From an uncultured Sulfurovum sp. (GTDB lineage: Bacteria; Campylobacterota; Campylobacteria; Campylobacterales; Sulfurovaceae): a stretch of DNA of 37,546 nt. Within the stretch, counting starts at the first letter, position 1; every line of letters starts with the position of its first letter. The stretch covers positions 55,945-93,490 of the forward strand of contig CACVAZ010000117.1 of the NCBI GenBank assembly GCA_902727995.1. The letters run 5' to 3'. The notes beneath the pieces are model-generated. The model was not told the origin of the DNA and did no database searches. It worked only from the letters and a program-made list of their open reading frames with translations. Shown here piece after piece: positions 28,201 to 37,336 of this stretch. The translations under genes were made by a program, and so were the position numbers.

Positions 28201-31200
28201 GTACTTTCTGCAAACCATACAGCTTCTGCTGAATTGGCTACATCGATTCGATAAATATTACCACTCTTGTTGTCATAGATATAATAAAATCCACTAGCAT
28301 CAAAAAAACTTGCACCAAAACCTCTATTGCCTACTAAAGAGGTGTCTTGTTTTGATAGTTCTTGACCTGTTAATGGATCTATTTTATAGAGGTACTTCGT
28401 ACCATTTCCATTATTGACAGCATAAAGTTTATTGTCTTTAGGGTTAAATCCCCAATCAGCAGTAGTTAAATTAAAACTTAATTCAAATTCTCTAATTTTT
28501 GTAAGATAAGTTAATGATTTTGGATCAAGATCTATAACCACAACCCTTTGACCATTACCATTAACCTTTAGATAAAGATGACCATTATTATCTACATCAC
28601 CAACATAGGAATCAAATCCATCAAGTCCTGATATAAGAAAGTCTTCAGTTATCCAGTCTCCTTGCTTATCCATACCAATTCGTGAAATCGTACCATTTTG
28701 TGTTGTATGGTTATATCCCCAAAAATAACCATCTTTTTTGTTAAACCCTAAGGCATTGATATTATCATCAGATACATTATTTTTAATCGAGGTCATTTCT
28801 CCATTTGCAAGATTTAGAGCATTGATATCAGTTGGTTTATTTTGAAACATAAAGGCTGTTTGTAAACAACCAATGGGATTGCTCTCTTCATTGTCATCAT
28901 TTATAATGGTAGCTAGAGCAGTCACGGATTCAGGAGTAAAAATAGCATTGCTAATATTGGTTAATTCGAGCGTAAAAGTTTCATTGTCTTCAACTTGAGT
29001 ATCTCCCTTGATTAGCACTGAAATACTTGTACCATTAGCATCTTTAGGAATGATAATACTCTCTCCTTGGGCGATTGAATCTTCTTGATAGTCTTCTCCT
29101 AGCATGGCTGTATTATCACTCAATTTGTAGCTAAAGCTAATCTCTTTGGGGGCTGGTCTATTGAGTACAATGTTAAAGAACATCTGTGTTGTACTTGTAT
29201 CTCCTTCTACTATAGAAGGATTCGATGCAATACTGATTGAAGCATTTTCAATGGCTATTTGTGTACCATTACAAGAAAGCCCTTCGATGTCTCCGTCTGC
29301 ATTGGTAATGGCAGATGGAACCAATACACCTGTTTGAAGATTTACTTTATAAAGTCTTTTTCCATCAAGGTCATCTCGTCCTTCATCTTCTACATAAAGA
29401 TTACCATCACTAGCAAAAGCCAAACCTTCAGCATCAGCTAAATTTTGTAATCGAGTTACAAAAGTTGTCAATCCTGTTTTTAGGTCAATACTATAAAGTG
29501 GTGGTTTGAGATTAGAATAATCATAGTCATCAATAGCATAACCTAAACCTGTAAGAGGATCAATTGCCAAACTTGATAAGTCAACATTGGTATTTTTAGG
29601 ATAACCATCAAGTACCGTCCAATTGTCAGGGTCAAATGCATATAGTTTAGAGTCATATTCACCACTAATAATGTAGAGTATTTCTTTGTTTAAAACAGGG
29701 TCAAAGTAAAATTCAGCCCCATCCACAGCTCCTGAAATAATGTTGTTTTTAACTTTTTCAGTAGCACCACTGTTTACATTTATTGTGTATAAATCACTTG
29801 GTCCAGAATCATCACTATTTCCTTGAAAAGCATAAAAAGTATGATTACTCGCTCTATAAGCTGAACCCTCACCATTAAACTGTTTGTCGATATTAACAAC
29901 AGAGGCAAAAGGCAAAGGATCTCCATTGGGAATCATAGAGACTTTATAGAGTTTTTTATTATTATCAGTTAGTGCATAACAAGTGGCTGATGAAGTTTCG
30001 CTTGATGGGTCTGAACAGTCATTAAACTCTACATGAAGGTAGGGTGCTTTTGATGAAGAACCATCATAAGAATCAGCAACACGTTTTCCATTTCCTGAGA
30101 TAATAAATGCCATGGCATTACCATTATTCCATCCGTCTTTATTGACTATTTCTTGAACAATACTCTTTAAATCACTTGTTCTCTGTTCAGAATCTTGTTT
30201 GTTTTTATTCATCCATGCTTCAGGTGACCAAGATACAAAGGCTGTTGTTTTATTTCTATTGCTTATATTATAAGCCGTAGAAATAAATTGAGATGCATGG
30301 TTCGTACTTTCTCCATAAATGGTTAAGTTGGTAGAGTCTGAATCTTTTTCTTCTGAGGTAAATTGGATGTAGGCATTGGTAATACTCGCTCCTTTTGGAA
30401 TAGAGAGATTTTGAAAACGAAGTCCTATTATTTGTTGGTGATCCTCTTGTGTCATCTCTAGGTCACTGCTTCCAATGTTCATGTTCCCATTACTTACTCG
30501 CTCTTCAGCATCGTCATCATCATCAGATATTTTTACTTCAATTGATGAGGGATTTTCGGTACATGCCAGTTCACTAATTATTTCATCATCATTCATAATA
30601 GTGGCTATGGCAGTTACTGATTCAGGAGTAAAAGTAGCATTGTCTATGTTGCTTAATTTTAGGGTAAAAGTTTCATTGTCTTCAACTTTAGTATCTCCTT
30701 TTATTAGTACAGAAATACTGGTAGAGTCAGCATTTTTAGGAATGCTAATGGTTTGCCCTTGTGCGATTGAACCTTCTTGATAGTCTTCCCCAAATATCGC
30801 AGAATTATTACTTAAGGTGTACTCGAAGGTAATTTTTTTTGGAGCTGGTTTATTTAGTATTATATTAAATAACATTTCTTTTAGACCACTGTCTCCTTCT
30901 GTTATAGAAGGATTTGATTCAATGCTAAGGGAAGGGTTGTCAATAAGTTCAATGGATGTGGTGATTTTAAAGTTGGATTCAACAGTTTGTCTTTCTGCCC
31001 AAAACATATCAAAATTATAGGTATTTCCAATGACTAAATCTAAGTTGTCTAAGTTAACAGACTTTTCTTCTTTACCATGAATTCCTCCAATATCAACAGC
31101 CAATTTATTATTAATAAACACCCAAACATCATCATCCCCAGAAAAGGTAAATATTTCGCCACCTTGATAGGTAAATTGAGAGTGTATTTCATAGGTCATA

Positions 31201-31643
31201 TGATAATTATGTTCTTGTCCCTCATTGCCAAAAAGCTGATTATCTAAGGGAAAAAAACCTTCATAGTTCACGTTTGAAGTTTCGCCCATAGGATTAGTCT
31301 CACTGTCATAAACATACACATTGTTTTGTTTTTCTAAGGTAATGGTATAAGGCATTGATTGATTAACTCCTGAAACATCATTGTACCATTGATTAAAAGT
31401 ATTGTGAGTTGTTGAGTTTTTTGTAGAATTATTAAAAACAGGATTTCTATTTTCATCAAGTTGATCTTGTACCATTCCGTAGTCTAATCCAGCAAAATTC
31501 CAATTATTAAATTCTGCATAAAGTTCAAAATCGGGGTGAGAACTTTTAAAGTCTCTTAGAGTACCCGATAAGGTAATGCTTTGAGAATAAAGGGTCAAAG
31601 TACTAAAAGAAAGTAAAAAAATTAATTTAAAAATATTTTTCAA
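25287..31643 (-). CDS. Giant secreted protein (2118 aa): fibro-slime/PA14-like head, two similar Calx-beta repeats, propeller-like segments, GEVED, further Calx-beta, MshQ/DUF6701-like C-terminal region
   Basis: Signal peptide MKNIFKLIFLLSFSTLTLYSQS; 'FTFSGDDDVWVFINNKLAVDIGGIHG' (fibro-slime); Calx-beta 'EGDSG...GEDYQEGS...GDTKVEDNETFTLKLSN...IMNDDE'; GEVED 'GYLNAWIDWNRDGQF...ARFRYS...DGEVEDYSM'; 'HSFAIRPAHFHV'; C-terminus '...ALTGIGVEGN...NGKMDW'. Confidence 0.92.
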   Translation of the reverse strand: MKNIFKLIFLLSFSTLTLYSQSITLSGTLRDFKSSHPDFELYAEFNNWNFAGLDYGMVQDQLDENRNPVFNNSTKNSTTHNTFNQWYNDVSGVNQSMPYTITLEKQNNVYVYDSETNPMGETSNVNYEGFFPLDNQLFGNEGQEHNYHMTYEIHSQFTYQGGEIFTFSGDDDVWVFINNKLAVDIGGIHGKEEKSVNLDNLDLVIGNTYNFDMFWAERQTVESNFKITTSIELIDNPSLSIESNPSITEGDSGLKEMLFNIILNKPAPKKITFEYTLSNNSAIFGEDYQEGSIAQGQTISIPKNADSTSISVLIKGDTKVEDNETFTLKLSNIDNATFTPESVTAIATIMNDDEIISELACTENPSSIEVKISDDDDDAEERVSNGNMNIGSSDLEMTQEDHQQIIGLRFQNLSIPKGASITNAYIQFTSEEKDSDSTNLTIYGESTNHASQFISTAYNISNRNKTTAFVSWSPEAWMNKNKQDSEQRTSDLKSIVQEIVNKDGWNNGNAMAFIISGNGKRVADSYDGSSSKAPYLHVEFNDCSDPSSETSSATCYALTDNNKKLYKVSMIPNGDPLPFASVVNIDKQFNGEGSAYRASNHTFYAFQGNSDDSGPSDLYTINVNSGATEKVKNNIISGAVDGAEFYFDPVLNKEILYIISGEYDSKLYAFDPDNWTVLDGYPKNTNVDLSSLAIDPLTGLGYAIDDYDYSNLKPPLYSIDLKTGLTTFVTRLQNLADAEGLAFASDGNLYVEDEGRDDLDGKRLYKVNLQTGVLVPSAITNADGDIEGLSCNGTQIAIENASISIASNPSIVEGDTSTTQMFFNIVLNRPAPKEISFSYKLSDNTAMLGEDYQEDSIAQGESIIIPKDANGTSISVLIKGDTQVEDNETFTLELTNISNAIFTPESVTALATIINDDNEESNPIGCLQTAFMFQNKPTDINALNLANGEMTSIKNNVSDDNINALGFNKKDGYFWGYNHTTQNGTISRIGMDKQGDWITEDFLISGLDGFDSYVGDVDNNGHLYLKVNGNGQRVVVIDLDPKSLTYLTKIREFELSFNLTTADWGFNPKDNKLYAVNNGNGTKYLYKIDPLTGQELSKQDTSLVGNRGFGASFFDASGFYYIYDNKSGNIYRIDVANSAEAVWFAESTKVSLNDGAMCTDAEFKFDFGDLPENYPTKLESNGARHSLPSYGNPTIYLGNGVSNENNGKPSVNANLDEQDDGVKIGTVSLQGYQITSLNSLNNINIETKGSGYLNAWIDWNRDGQFTVSEQIAKDVDGSSGSIYLQVNASDVAKLNFNGENIYARFRYSSQQELNATGSALDGEVEDYSMKTLHNFPTILLKDISHTEGDSGTKAFTFTLRLSEVGLTNRSVQYATSNGTAMSDSDYIPSSGTVVFPAGTQEQTITIYVKGDTLKEGSETFYVMLSNAFNLLLDDTVMMATIEGDDTLRFAVERTNSKDVENNPQSLKENLYTQISGRAFDYSLVGYDKNDDPQMVKNITLKVELLDRNTTLTNDILYTKYVHLGDSSSNRYDVLQDIKIDRATRLANYRVSYLVDENGTLVYGSYTNSNDYAIKALTTNESSNYSHSFAIRPAHFHVSIKESNEFNNTLYRDSSYLENDYLNLSTGYNYTLFTKATPYGTTNLIENYETDNAKELNSTLIFNKNSTMQCADEKNYPKEYNFKDSKINATFTHTNVGQYTLHIEDVNWTDINKNLNNIGCVLNSASNIPNSSGKVGCNIASNEGDSYKDLKIHFQPYAFNLTNMTFNNSNKDGRAYLYTNNLNDSDEMAVEISSTIIAEDKNGQKLTNFSKSCLANDVELSLNFIPTFKENYSDEQGKVEIKTSNGTPVYPQQIVKLNGLNGDVSYFKNIHIKANDFLDENEGNTSLKVSYNMEKHYNEATNPIQVNFVAFDANSTASKSMREGKEQEALHKKNSGIIDQTRTFFYARIRSDKEVYPETTKKIIHTPLMVEIYCKISKNRSWCDNDMNLKNIGFNTQKTDLGWYVDREHNSKLDSNVSSLISSNSDFQIEPAIIPSFLNGRINNIYVKYSKSVPETLTKTEIEINTQPWLRYHKNTDNSAGIPFFRLAIKDISALTGIGVEGNQAEITKKIDANGKMDW
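28886..29253 (-). repeat. Second copy of a highly similar Calx-beta module in the 2118-aa protein
   Basis: 'ASISIASNPSIVEGDTS...RPAPKEISFSYKLSDNTAMLGEDYQEDSIAQGESIIIPKDANGTSISVLIKGDTQVEDNETFTLELTNISNAIFTPESVTALATIINDD' closely matches the copy at about 30580-30940. Confidence 0.85.
30580..30940 (-). repeat. First copy of the highly similar Calx-beta module in the 2118-aa protein
   Basis: 'PSLSIESNPSITEGDSG...KPAPKKITFEYTLSNNSAIFGEDYQEGSIAQGQTISIPKNADSTSISVLIKGDTKVEDNETFTLKLSNIDNATFTPESVTAIATIMNDD'. Confidence 0.85.
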
Positions 31644-31710
31644 AATTAAATCCTTTTTATAATTTTATTTTAATAAAAGTATAATAGGCTTTTACTTCTT
31701 TTTAGGTTAA

Positions 31711-31735
31711 AATTTATATATTAAATATATAAATT
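31711..31735. repeat. Perfect 25-nt AT-only palindrome between two giant genes
   Basis: AATTTATATATT-A-AATATATAAATT, 12-bp perfect arms; 29 nt downstream of the 1816-aa gene stop and upstream of the 2118-aa gene. Confidence 0.8.
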
Positions 31736-31755
31736 AATAATAATTTAAGTTTATT

Positions 31756-31781
31756 AATCCATTTTACCAATCCATTTTACC
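31756..31781 (-). repeat. Perfect tandem duplication of 13 bp across the stop codon of the 1816-aa giant gene
   Basis: aatccattttacc x2 (minus strand GGTAAAATGGATT GGTAAAATGGATT): the sequence encoding the terminal GKMDW is repeated beyond the TAA. Confidence 0.9.
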
Positions 31782-34700
31782 TACGGAATGCACTCCTGCT
31801 TTGGACTTGATGATGTTACCTGACTCTCCAATTCCTGTCCATTGGGAATCATCTTGATTGGTACAATTTACTACATAGTAAGGAGGCATCCCTTGTGGAT
31901 GATAATCGAGTACAGGATCGGTTCCAATGCTTATTTTAGTACTAGGAATAGTACAATTGTTAAAACTAGTAAGAACTACACCATTGCGTCCTGAGCTAAA
32001 TTTAACAGGAATGGGGGAAATGTTGACAACATTTGGATTGGGAGTGAGGGAAGTGACTTCTCCATCACTACTTTGGTCATGGTTGACCGAAAGATACCAC
32101 CCTTGTTGTTTTCTTGGACTACTTTCTATGACCGTATTATTTAAAATGCCTGTCTCTTGACAATAGGCTTTTGGGGCATTACAAAAGATATCGACATTCA
32201 AAGGGGTGCGAACTACTTTAGACTTTTTGAAGTAAATACGTGGATAATTTAATAGGTCAGAAGCCACTTGAGTAAAATAAAAATTACGTTCAATGCCATT
32301 GAAGTTTTTCTCTCCTTTAGGAACATGCTGCGTACTCTTATTGGTTTCACTGTAGGCTGTATCGGATTTCACATGAATGTTGTCAAACTTAATGTTGATG
32401 GGATTAATGGGCTGGGTTAAATGTTTTTGAATGTTGTAGCGTAAATCTAACTCGACCGAACCATTTTTTCCATCAAGAAATTTATCTGCTGTGATGTTTA
32501 ATTCATCAGTTACGTAGGCAAGAGTGTTGTAGTTTGAAAGATTATAGTCTTCATTGTTAAAACGTTCCATACGTATGATATTGACCTCTTCACGGCTATG
32601 GTTCCCTTCTATTGGAGCTGTTAAAATGGTTTTAGGAGCAGTAATGAGACCATCTTCACTTTTAAGACTTGCCAAAGGGGTGAGTAAAAGATCTTTTGCC
32701 ATACACGAATGGCTAAAGTTACTGGTACTAACATTATTTTTTCCTTGTGCCACAATCTCTCCTTTGAACTGCATTCCTGTCTGGTAATAGTTTTGGTTTA
32801 AAGGACTCATGTAAATAAAATCAGGATGGCTATTGTTGGGTAAATTATGTTGTGCTAAATCGACTTTAAATTGAAAAGGATAAAACGTTAAATCAATTCC
32901 ATGTTGCTTGACAGCAATGTTACAGCCTGAACGCTGGTTTGAATGGAGTGTTGCAGAAGTACTTTTTCCTAATTCACAATCACCTTTTACTCGGTCTACT
33001 TCTGCCCAGTCTTCATCCTCTGTTAAGGTTACATGGTATTTCCCAACATTATCATGCATAAAAGTTGAGCTATTAAATACACCATTAGCAAAAGTAATGT
33101 TTTGATTAATTCCTGTGGTATTAGCACAATGTGTTAATCCTGTATTGTTAAAATCAAAAGTTTCTGAAAAACTTTTATTGTAATCAAGAGCAGAATCATA
33201 GCTAAGATATTTGGTTGCAACCATAGAAAGATTATAATCATAACCTGCTGCTACTCTTAGATTGTGATTGGGATATTCGCTGGAAATTTTTTCACTGTTT
33301 CCATCAGAAATTTTGATAAAAAAACGTTCAGGACGAATGGAAAAATCATCTTTAGCATCATTGTAGGCTATGTTTGTAAAAGCATTAAAACAGGTTTTAG
33401 GTGCTGTGTTACAGTCTGCTTGAAGAATTCCTCCTTGCTCATCGAGCCCATAAGTAATGCGAAAGCGTACGTCTTTATGAGCAGGGAGCATTGCTAAATC
33501 GTCTATGGCTACATTGACCCCTGATAGGGCATTAATACGGCTAAGAGCAGGATTGTTTTTAATGTGATAATAGTTACGGTAAAGTACTTTTTGGTTTACG
33601 TCATCAAGTAATTCTACTTTGATGGTCACGTTGTCTAAAGCTTTTTCTTGGGTCATGTTTTCATCATAAAAAAGTACAGAATAATCAAAATCACGACCAA
33701 CTATTTGTGTGTACCAAGCATTTCTAGCCTCTGAGTTAATAATAGGATTGAGTCCTGAGTTGGTTCTTTCTATGTTAAAAGTACCGAGTAGTGGTTTAAA
33801 ACTTGAACCAAAGTAAATCGCATAATCTTCAACTTCTCCATCACTTGCTGATTCTGTAGCATTTAATGTGGCTGTGGATGAATATCTAAAACGCAGATAA
33901 GTTTTTGTATCTTCGATTAGTCCATCGTTAACATTAACACTAAGTGTATGTGTTCCTGTTGTTAATGCTAGTCCTGTAAAGATTTTTTCACCAATATCAT
34001 CAAAGTCTCCATCTATGTTGTAATCAATCCAAGCATTTAAATAACCAGCTTTTGAGACTTTTATTTTTAAGTCATGACTTGTATTTAAATCTAAAAATGC
34101 TCCATTTAAATTTGATCCATTTGCTAAATTTACCCCATCGTCATCATCTGTACCATTTAGATCATCTCCTGTTGCGTCTACATTGTGGTAGCTATGAATA
34201 TCATGGTCAACTTCGGTTCCCATGAAAATACCATTGTCAATATTATGTCTAGGTGTTCCATAACTTATGGGTGCATCACCACGGTCTGTAAATACCAGTG
34301 AAGCTGTGAGACAATTTGTTCCATCATTAAAGTCTGCTTCTTGGGAAGCAGATAAAAAAAACTTTTCGCCTGTGTTCAGATTAAATTCAAAGAATCCATT
34401 TCCCAAACTGTCATTGGCAAAAAATCGTCCATTAGCATCTGAAAAAGTTGAATCGAATTGGTAGCCTGTATGAGGAGAACCAAGGCTAGAGACAATACCT
34501 GTTGCTACATCAATTTTAACCAATGCTCCTCCATCAATAATCCCATGTAGGTATTTACCATCAGGTGTAAATGAGAAGTCCAATAACGAAATGGCTTTGT
34601 CTAAGGTAATTTCACTAACGCTTTTATCGGATAAATTGATTTTGAAAATTTTCTCATAGTCTTGTCCTGGTCCAGAGATATAATATTCATTGGCATAAAT

Positions 34701-37214
34701 AGCCCCTGCAAAAAGTTGCTTTGTCGTTAAAATGCTTGGTAGTTCAGAAATGTTTCCCAAACTAATCACTTTTCCTGTTTTACTAATTTTTACCAACTCT
34801 TTTTTATAGAGTCCAAAAATATAGTTACTGATATTAGTATCCCCCGAATCGGCATAAGCTAAGGCATTATACATTTTATTGCTACCCTCTGAATCAAGTA
34901 CGATAAAATCAAAAGGGTTCTTGGTGGTGTCAACTTTATGAAGCCACATTTTATTGGTAGAAGTAGGATTATCTCTATTAACAGAACTCGATATATACAT
35001 GCTATCATCACAAATAAAAGGAGCATCTTCACCCTCACAACCACAATCTCTTAGTGTTCCATCAATATTTTTATTAGAAATGGTATTTTGATATAAATTT
35101 GTTACTTGATTATCACCCATTTGACCTTGAAAAATATAAAATTCATCATAATAACCTGATAGCGTAGACATGGTTATGTCATCTGTAATATTCTCTATGC
35201 CTCCTGTGTAAGGATTACTTCCTTTTAGTTCACCATTGATGTAGAGTTTCATACCTTGACCTCCAAAAGTAAAGGTGACATGAACCCATTGGGTGTCACT
35301 GTCTCCTCCATCACTATTAGTAAAAAAGACTTCATTGGTATGAATGGTATTGCCATTAAGATGCACATCAATGCTTCCCTTATGCAAGTCACCTCCTACA
35401 CGAATGGCTTCAATGTCAAACAAGCCTTTTTTGAAAAGCCATGAATCACTTGCCCAAATGTTATGATGGTCGTAAAGTAACATGGACACCGTACCTTCTG
35501 TTAAGGCATAGTCTGCATGATGAGGTATTTTTAAGCCTGAGGATTGATAGCCGTTAAGCGAAGTACACATGTAATCTTTATCATCATCGGTCATAATTCC
35601 AGTAGCCGTACCAAGTGCATGGTTTACTGTGGGAGAATTGTCTATTTTCCACTCTTCATTACCACAGTCATCAAATCTGAACTCTCCGATGTTTTTTATA
35701 GAAAGAGGCGCTAAGTCATCATTTAAAATAATGATTGGAACCGTATTGCTACCATCAATACTTATGTTGACTTCATTATGAATTTTAAAATAGAAAGATT
35801 CATGGGATTCTAGTTGAGTATCTCCCTTAATACTAATTGGAATGCTAAGCGTAGTTTCTCCTCCTGTAAAAATATGTTTATCTAAGAGAGTTTCATAATC
35901 ATTATTGCTAGATTCAGCTGAACCGTCAAAGGTATAAAATTCAATAGAGGAGTTCGGTAATGCAGGTTTATCAAGGCTTAAAGTGATGTTCAATTCACGC
36001 TGTGTGCTGTTACCCTCATAAATTTCATAGGAAGGCATGTCAATTTTGATGCTAGGAAGTGAACCATCATCATTTATAATGCTTATTTGTATTTGCTCAT
36101 TTAGTCCACCCCAATTTAGTTTATAAAGATTCCAAAAACCAATATGAAAAACTTCATCATTTTCCATTTTTGTGTCCCCATTAATAGGAACTTTTATCGT
36201 AAAATATGTTTCTCCACCTGTGAAGTTGACATCATTTTGTGTATAAATATAGTCATTATCCCCCCATTGGTTTTCTGCTGTTTCATTCCATGTCCCATAA
36301 GTAAAAGAAGAATCTACTAACGCTGGGTTATCTAAAATAATATTGGCTTCTAAAAATGTTTGACTACTATTTCCTTCTACAATAGAAAGTGCACTATGTT
36401 CAAAAGAGATAACAGGAAAATCACCATCATCATCCCAAATTCGTAGCTCACTTTCACTATTATCAATATCAGGACTTCCTGAAATTACCAATTTTAACGC
36501 TTCATTATGTTCTATTTCTAGGTCTCCTATAATAGGAATTTGAATAATTTTTTCTTCATCTCCTGTTATAAACAGAACATTTCCTGCAATAGGTGTATAG
36601 TCAACATTAGGAGTAGCTGTATAATATGAAGCCTCTGCCGTTTCATAATCAATAGAAATATTTGGTTCACCCACAGGCAATGGTTTATCTAAAAATATTC
36701 TACAAGATATATTATTATTATCACCAATATTTCCTTCATTAGTACTCTCACAACTAACATTGACAGTAACAGACTTATCCACATCATCGTCAATAATTGT
36801 TCCCAAAGCTTTTCCTGTACCTGTCACAGAATAGCCACTCGTTGGGGTAGTAATTTGCAGATAAAAGTACTCATTGCTTTCATGAATGGCATCATCTAAA
36901 ATATCAATGGTTACAGTTTTAGAAGTAGAAGGGGACAGAGAAGTAAACCAAATAGCTGTGAATACATTACTACTTTTAGCTGTGTAGTCCGTACCTGAGA
37001 TAGCTGAACCATTTATGGTTTGATAATCAATGTGAACGGGAGAAAAGATTGAAAGGGGAAGTTCATCAACCGTAACGGTGAAGCTTATGGTTCCTTCACT
37101 CTCATTAACAGAAGCATTGGAAACCTGTACTCCTACGTTGACACCATCAGCAAAAAGCAAAGCAGAGAAGAATAAAGAGAATGAAAAAAAAACTTTTTTA
37201 TAAAAAGAAGCCAT
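31764..37214 (-). CDS. Giant secreted protein (1816 aa): four N-terminal Calx-beta-like repeats, LamG-like domain, propeller-like segment, GEVED, MshQ/DUF6701-like C-terminal region
   Basis: Signal peptide MASFYKKVFFSFSLFFSALLFADG; Calx-beta repeats ending in IIDDD/IWDDDG/IINDDG/ILNDD; LamG-like 'QWVHVTFTFGGQGMKLYINGELKGSNPYTGG'; GEVED 'GYLNAWIDYNIDGDF...LRFRYS...SDGEVEDYAI'; 'DFSIRPERFFIKI'; C-terminus 'WTGIGESGNIIKSKAGVHSVGKMDW'. Confidence 0.92.
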   Translation of the reverse strand: MASFYKKVFFSFSLFFSALLFADGVNVGVQVSNASVNESEGTISFTVTVDELPLSIFSPVHIDYQTINGSAISGTDYTAKSSNVFTAIWFTSLSPSTSKTVTIDILDDAIHESNEYFYLQITTPTSGYSVTGTGKALGTIIDDDVDKSVTVNVSCESTNEGNIGDNNNISCRIFLDKPLPVGEPNISIDYETAEASYYTATPNVDYTPIAGNVLFITGDEEKIIQIPIIGDLEIEHNEALKLVISGSPDIDNSESELRIWDDDGDFPVISFEHSALSIVEGNSSQTFLEANIILDNPALVDSSFTYGTWNETAENQWGDNDYIYTQNDVNFTGGETYFTIKVPINGDTKMENDEVFHIGFWNLYKLNWGGLNEQIQISIINDDGSLPSIKIDMPSYEIYEGNSTQRELNITLSLDKPALPNSSIEFYTFDGSAESSNNDYETLLDKHIFTGGETTLSIPISIKGDTQLESHESFYFKIHNEVNISIDGSNTVPIIILNDDLAPLSIKNIGEFRFDDCGNEEWKIDNSPTVNHALGTATGIMTDDDKDYMCTSLNGYQSSGLKIPHHADYALTEGTVSMLLYDHHNIWASDSWLFKKGLFDIEAIRVGGDLHKGSIDVHLNGNTIHTNEVFFTNSDGGDSDTQWVHVTFTFGGQGMKLYINGELKGSNPYTGGIENITDDITMSTLSGYYDEFYIFQGQMGDNQVTNLYQNTISNKNIDGTLRDCGCEGEDAPFICDDSMYISSSVNRDNPTSTNKMWLHKVDTTKNPFDFIVLDSEGSNKMYNALAYADSGDTNISNYIFGLYKKELVKISKTGKVISLGNISELPSILTTKQLFAGAIYANEYYISGPGQDYEKIFKINLSDKSVSEITLDKAISLLDFSFTPDGKYLHGIIDGGALVKIDVATGIVSSLGSPHTGYQFDSTFSDANGRFFANDSLGNGFFEFNLNTGEKFFLSASQEADFNDGTNCLTASLVFTDRGDAPISYGTPRHNIDNGIFMGTEVDHDIHSYHNVDATGDDLNGTDDDDGVNLANGSNLNGAFLDLNTSHDLKIKVSKAGYLNAWIDYNIDGDFDDIGEKIFTGLALTTGTHTLSVNVNDGLIEDTKTYLRFRYSSTATLNATESASDGEVEDYAIYFGSSFKPLLGTFNIERTNSGLNPIINSEARNAWYTQIVGRDFDYSVLFYDENMTQEKALDNVTIKVELLDDVNQKVLYRNYYHIKNNPALSRINALSGVNVAIDDLAMLPAHKDVRFRITYGLDEQGGILQADCNTAPKTCFNAFTNIAYNDAKDDFSIRPERFFIKISDGNSEKISSEYPNHNLRVAAGYDYNLSMVATKYLSYDSALDYNKSFSETFDFNNTGLTHCANTTGINQNITFANGVFNSSTFMHDNVGKYHVTLTEDEDWAEVDRVKGDCELGKSTSATLHSNQRSGCNIAVKQHGIDLTFYPFQFKVDLAQHNLPNNSHPDFIYMSPLNQNYYQTGMQFKGEIVAQGKNNVSTSNFSHSCMAKDLLLTPLASLKSEDGLITAPKTILTAPIEGNHSREEVNIIRMERFNNEDYNLSNYNTLAYVTDELNITADKFLDGKNGSVELDLRYNIQKHLTQPINPINIKFDNIHVKSDTAYSETNKSTQHVPKGEKNFNGIERNFYFTQVASDLLNYPRIYFKKSKVVRTPLNVDIFCNAPKAYCQETGILNNTVIESSPRKQQGWYLSVNHDQSSDGEVTSLTPNPNVVNISPIPVKFSSGRNGVVLTSFNNCTIPSTKISIGTDPVLDYHPQGMPPYYVVNCTNQDDSQWTGIGESGNIIKSKAGVHSVGKMDW

Positions 37215-37280
37215 GGCAATTCCTTTAAGAAATATTATATGACTGGATTATAGTATATTTATAATTTCTTAAAGATTAAT

Positions 37281-37301
37281 TTATATTTTATATTTTATAT
37301 T
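37281..37301. repeat. Heptanucleotide tandem repeat (TTATATT)x3 upstream of the 1816-aa giant gene
   Basis: Three exact consecutive copies of TTATATT, 67-87 nt upstream of the start codon. Confidence 0.8.
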
Positions 37302-37336
37302 TATTTAATTATACTTTTCTCTTATAAAAAATCATT

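Noticed and set aside
25656-35444. Numerous short plus-strand ORFs across the giant genes
   Set aside because: Antisense shadows of two continuous giant ORFs with clear domain signatures; none shows independent coding features.
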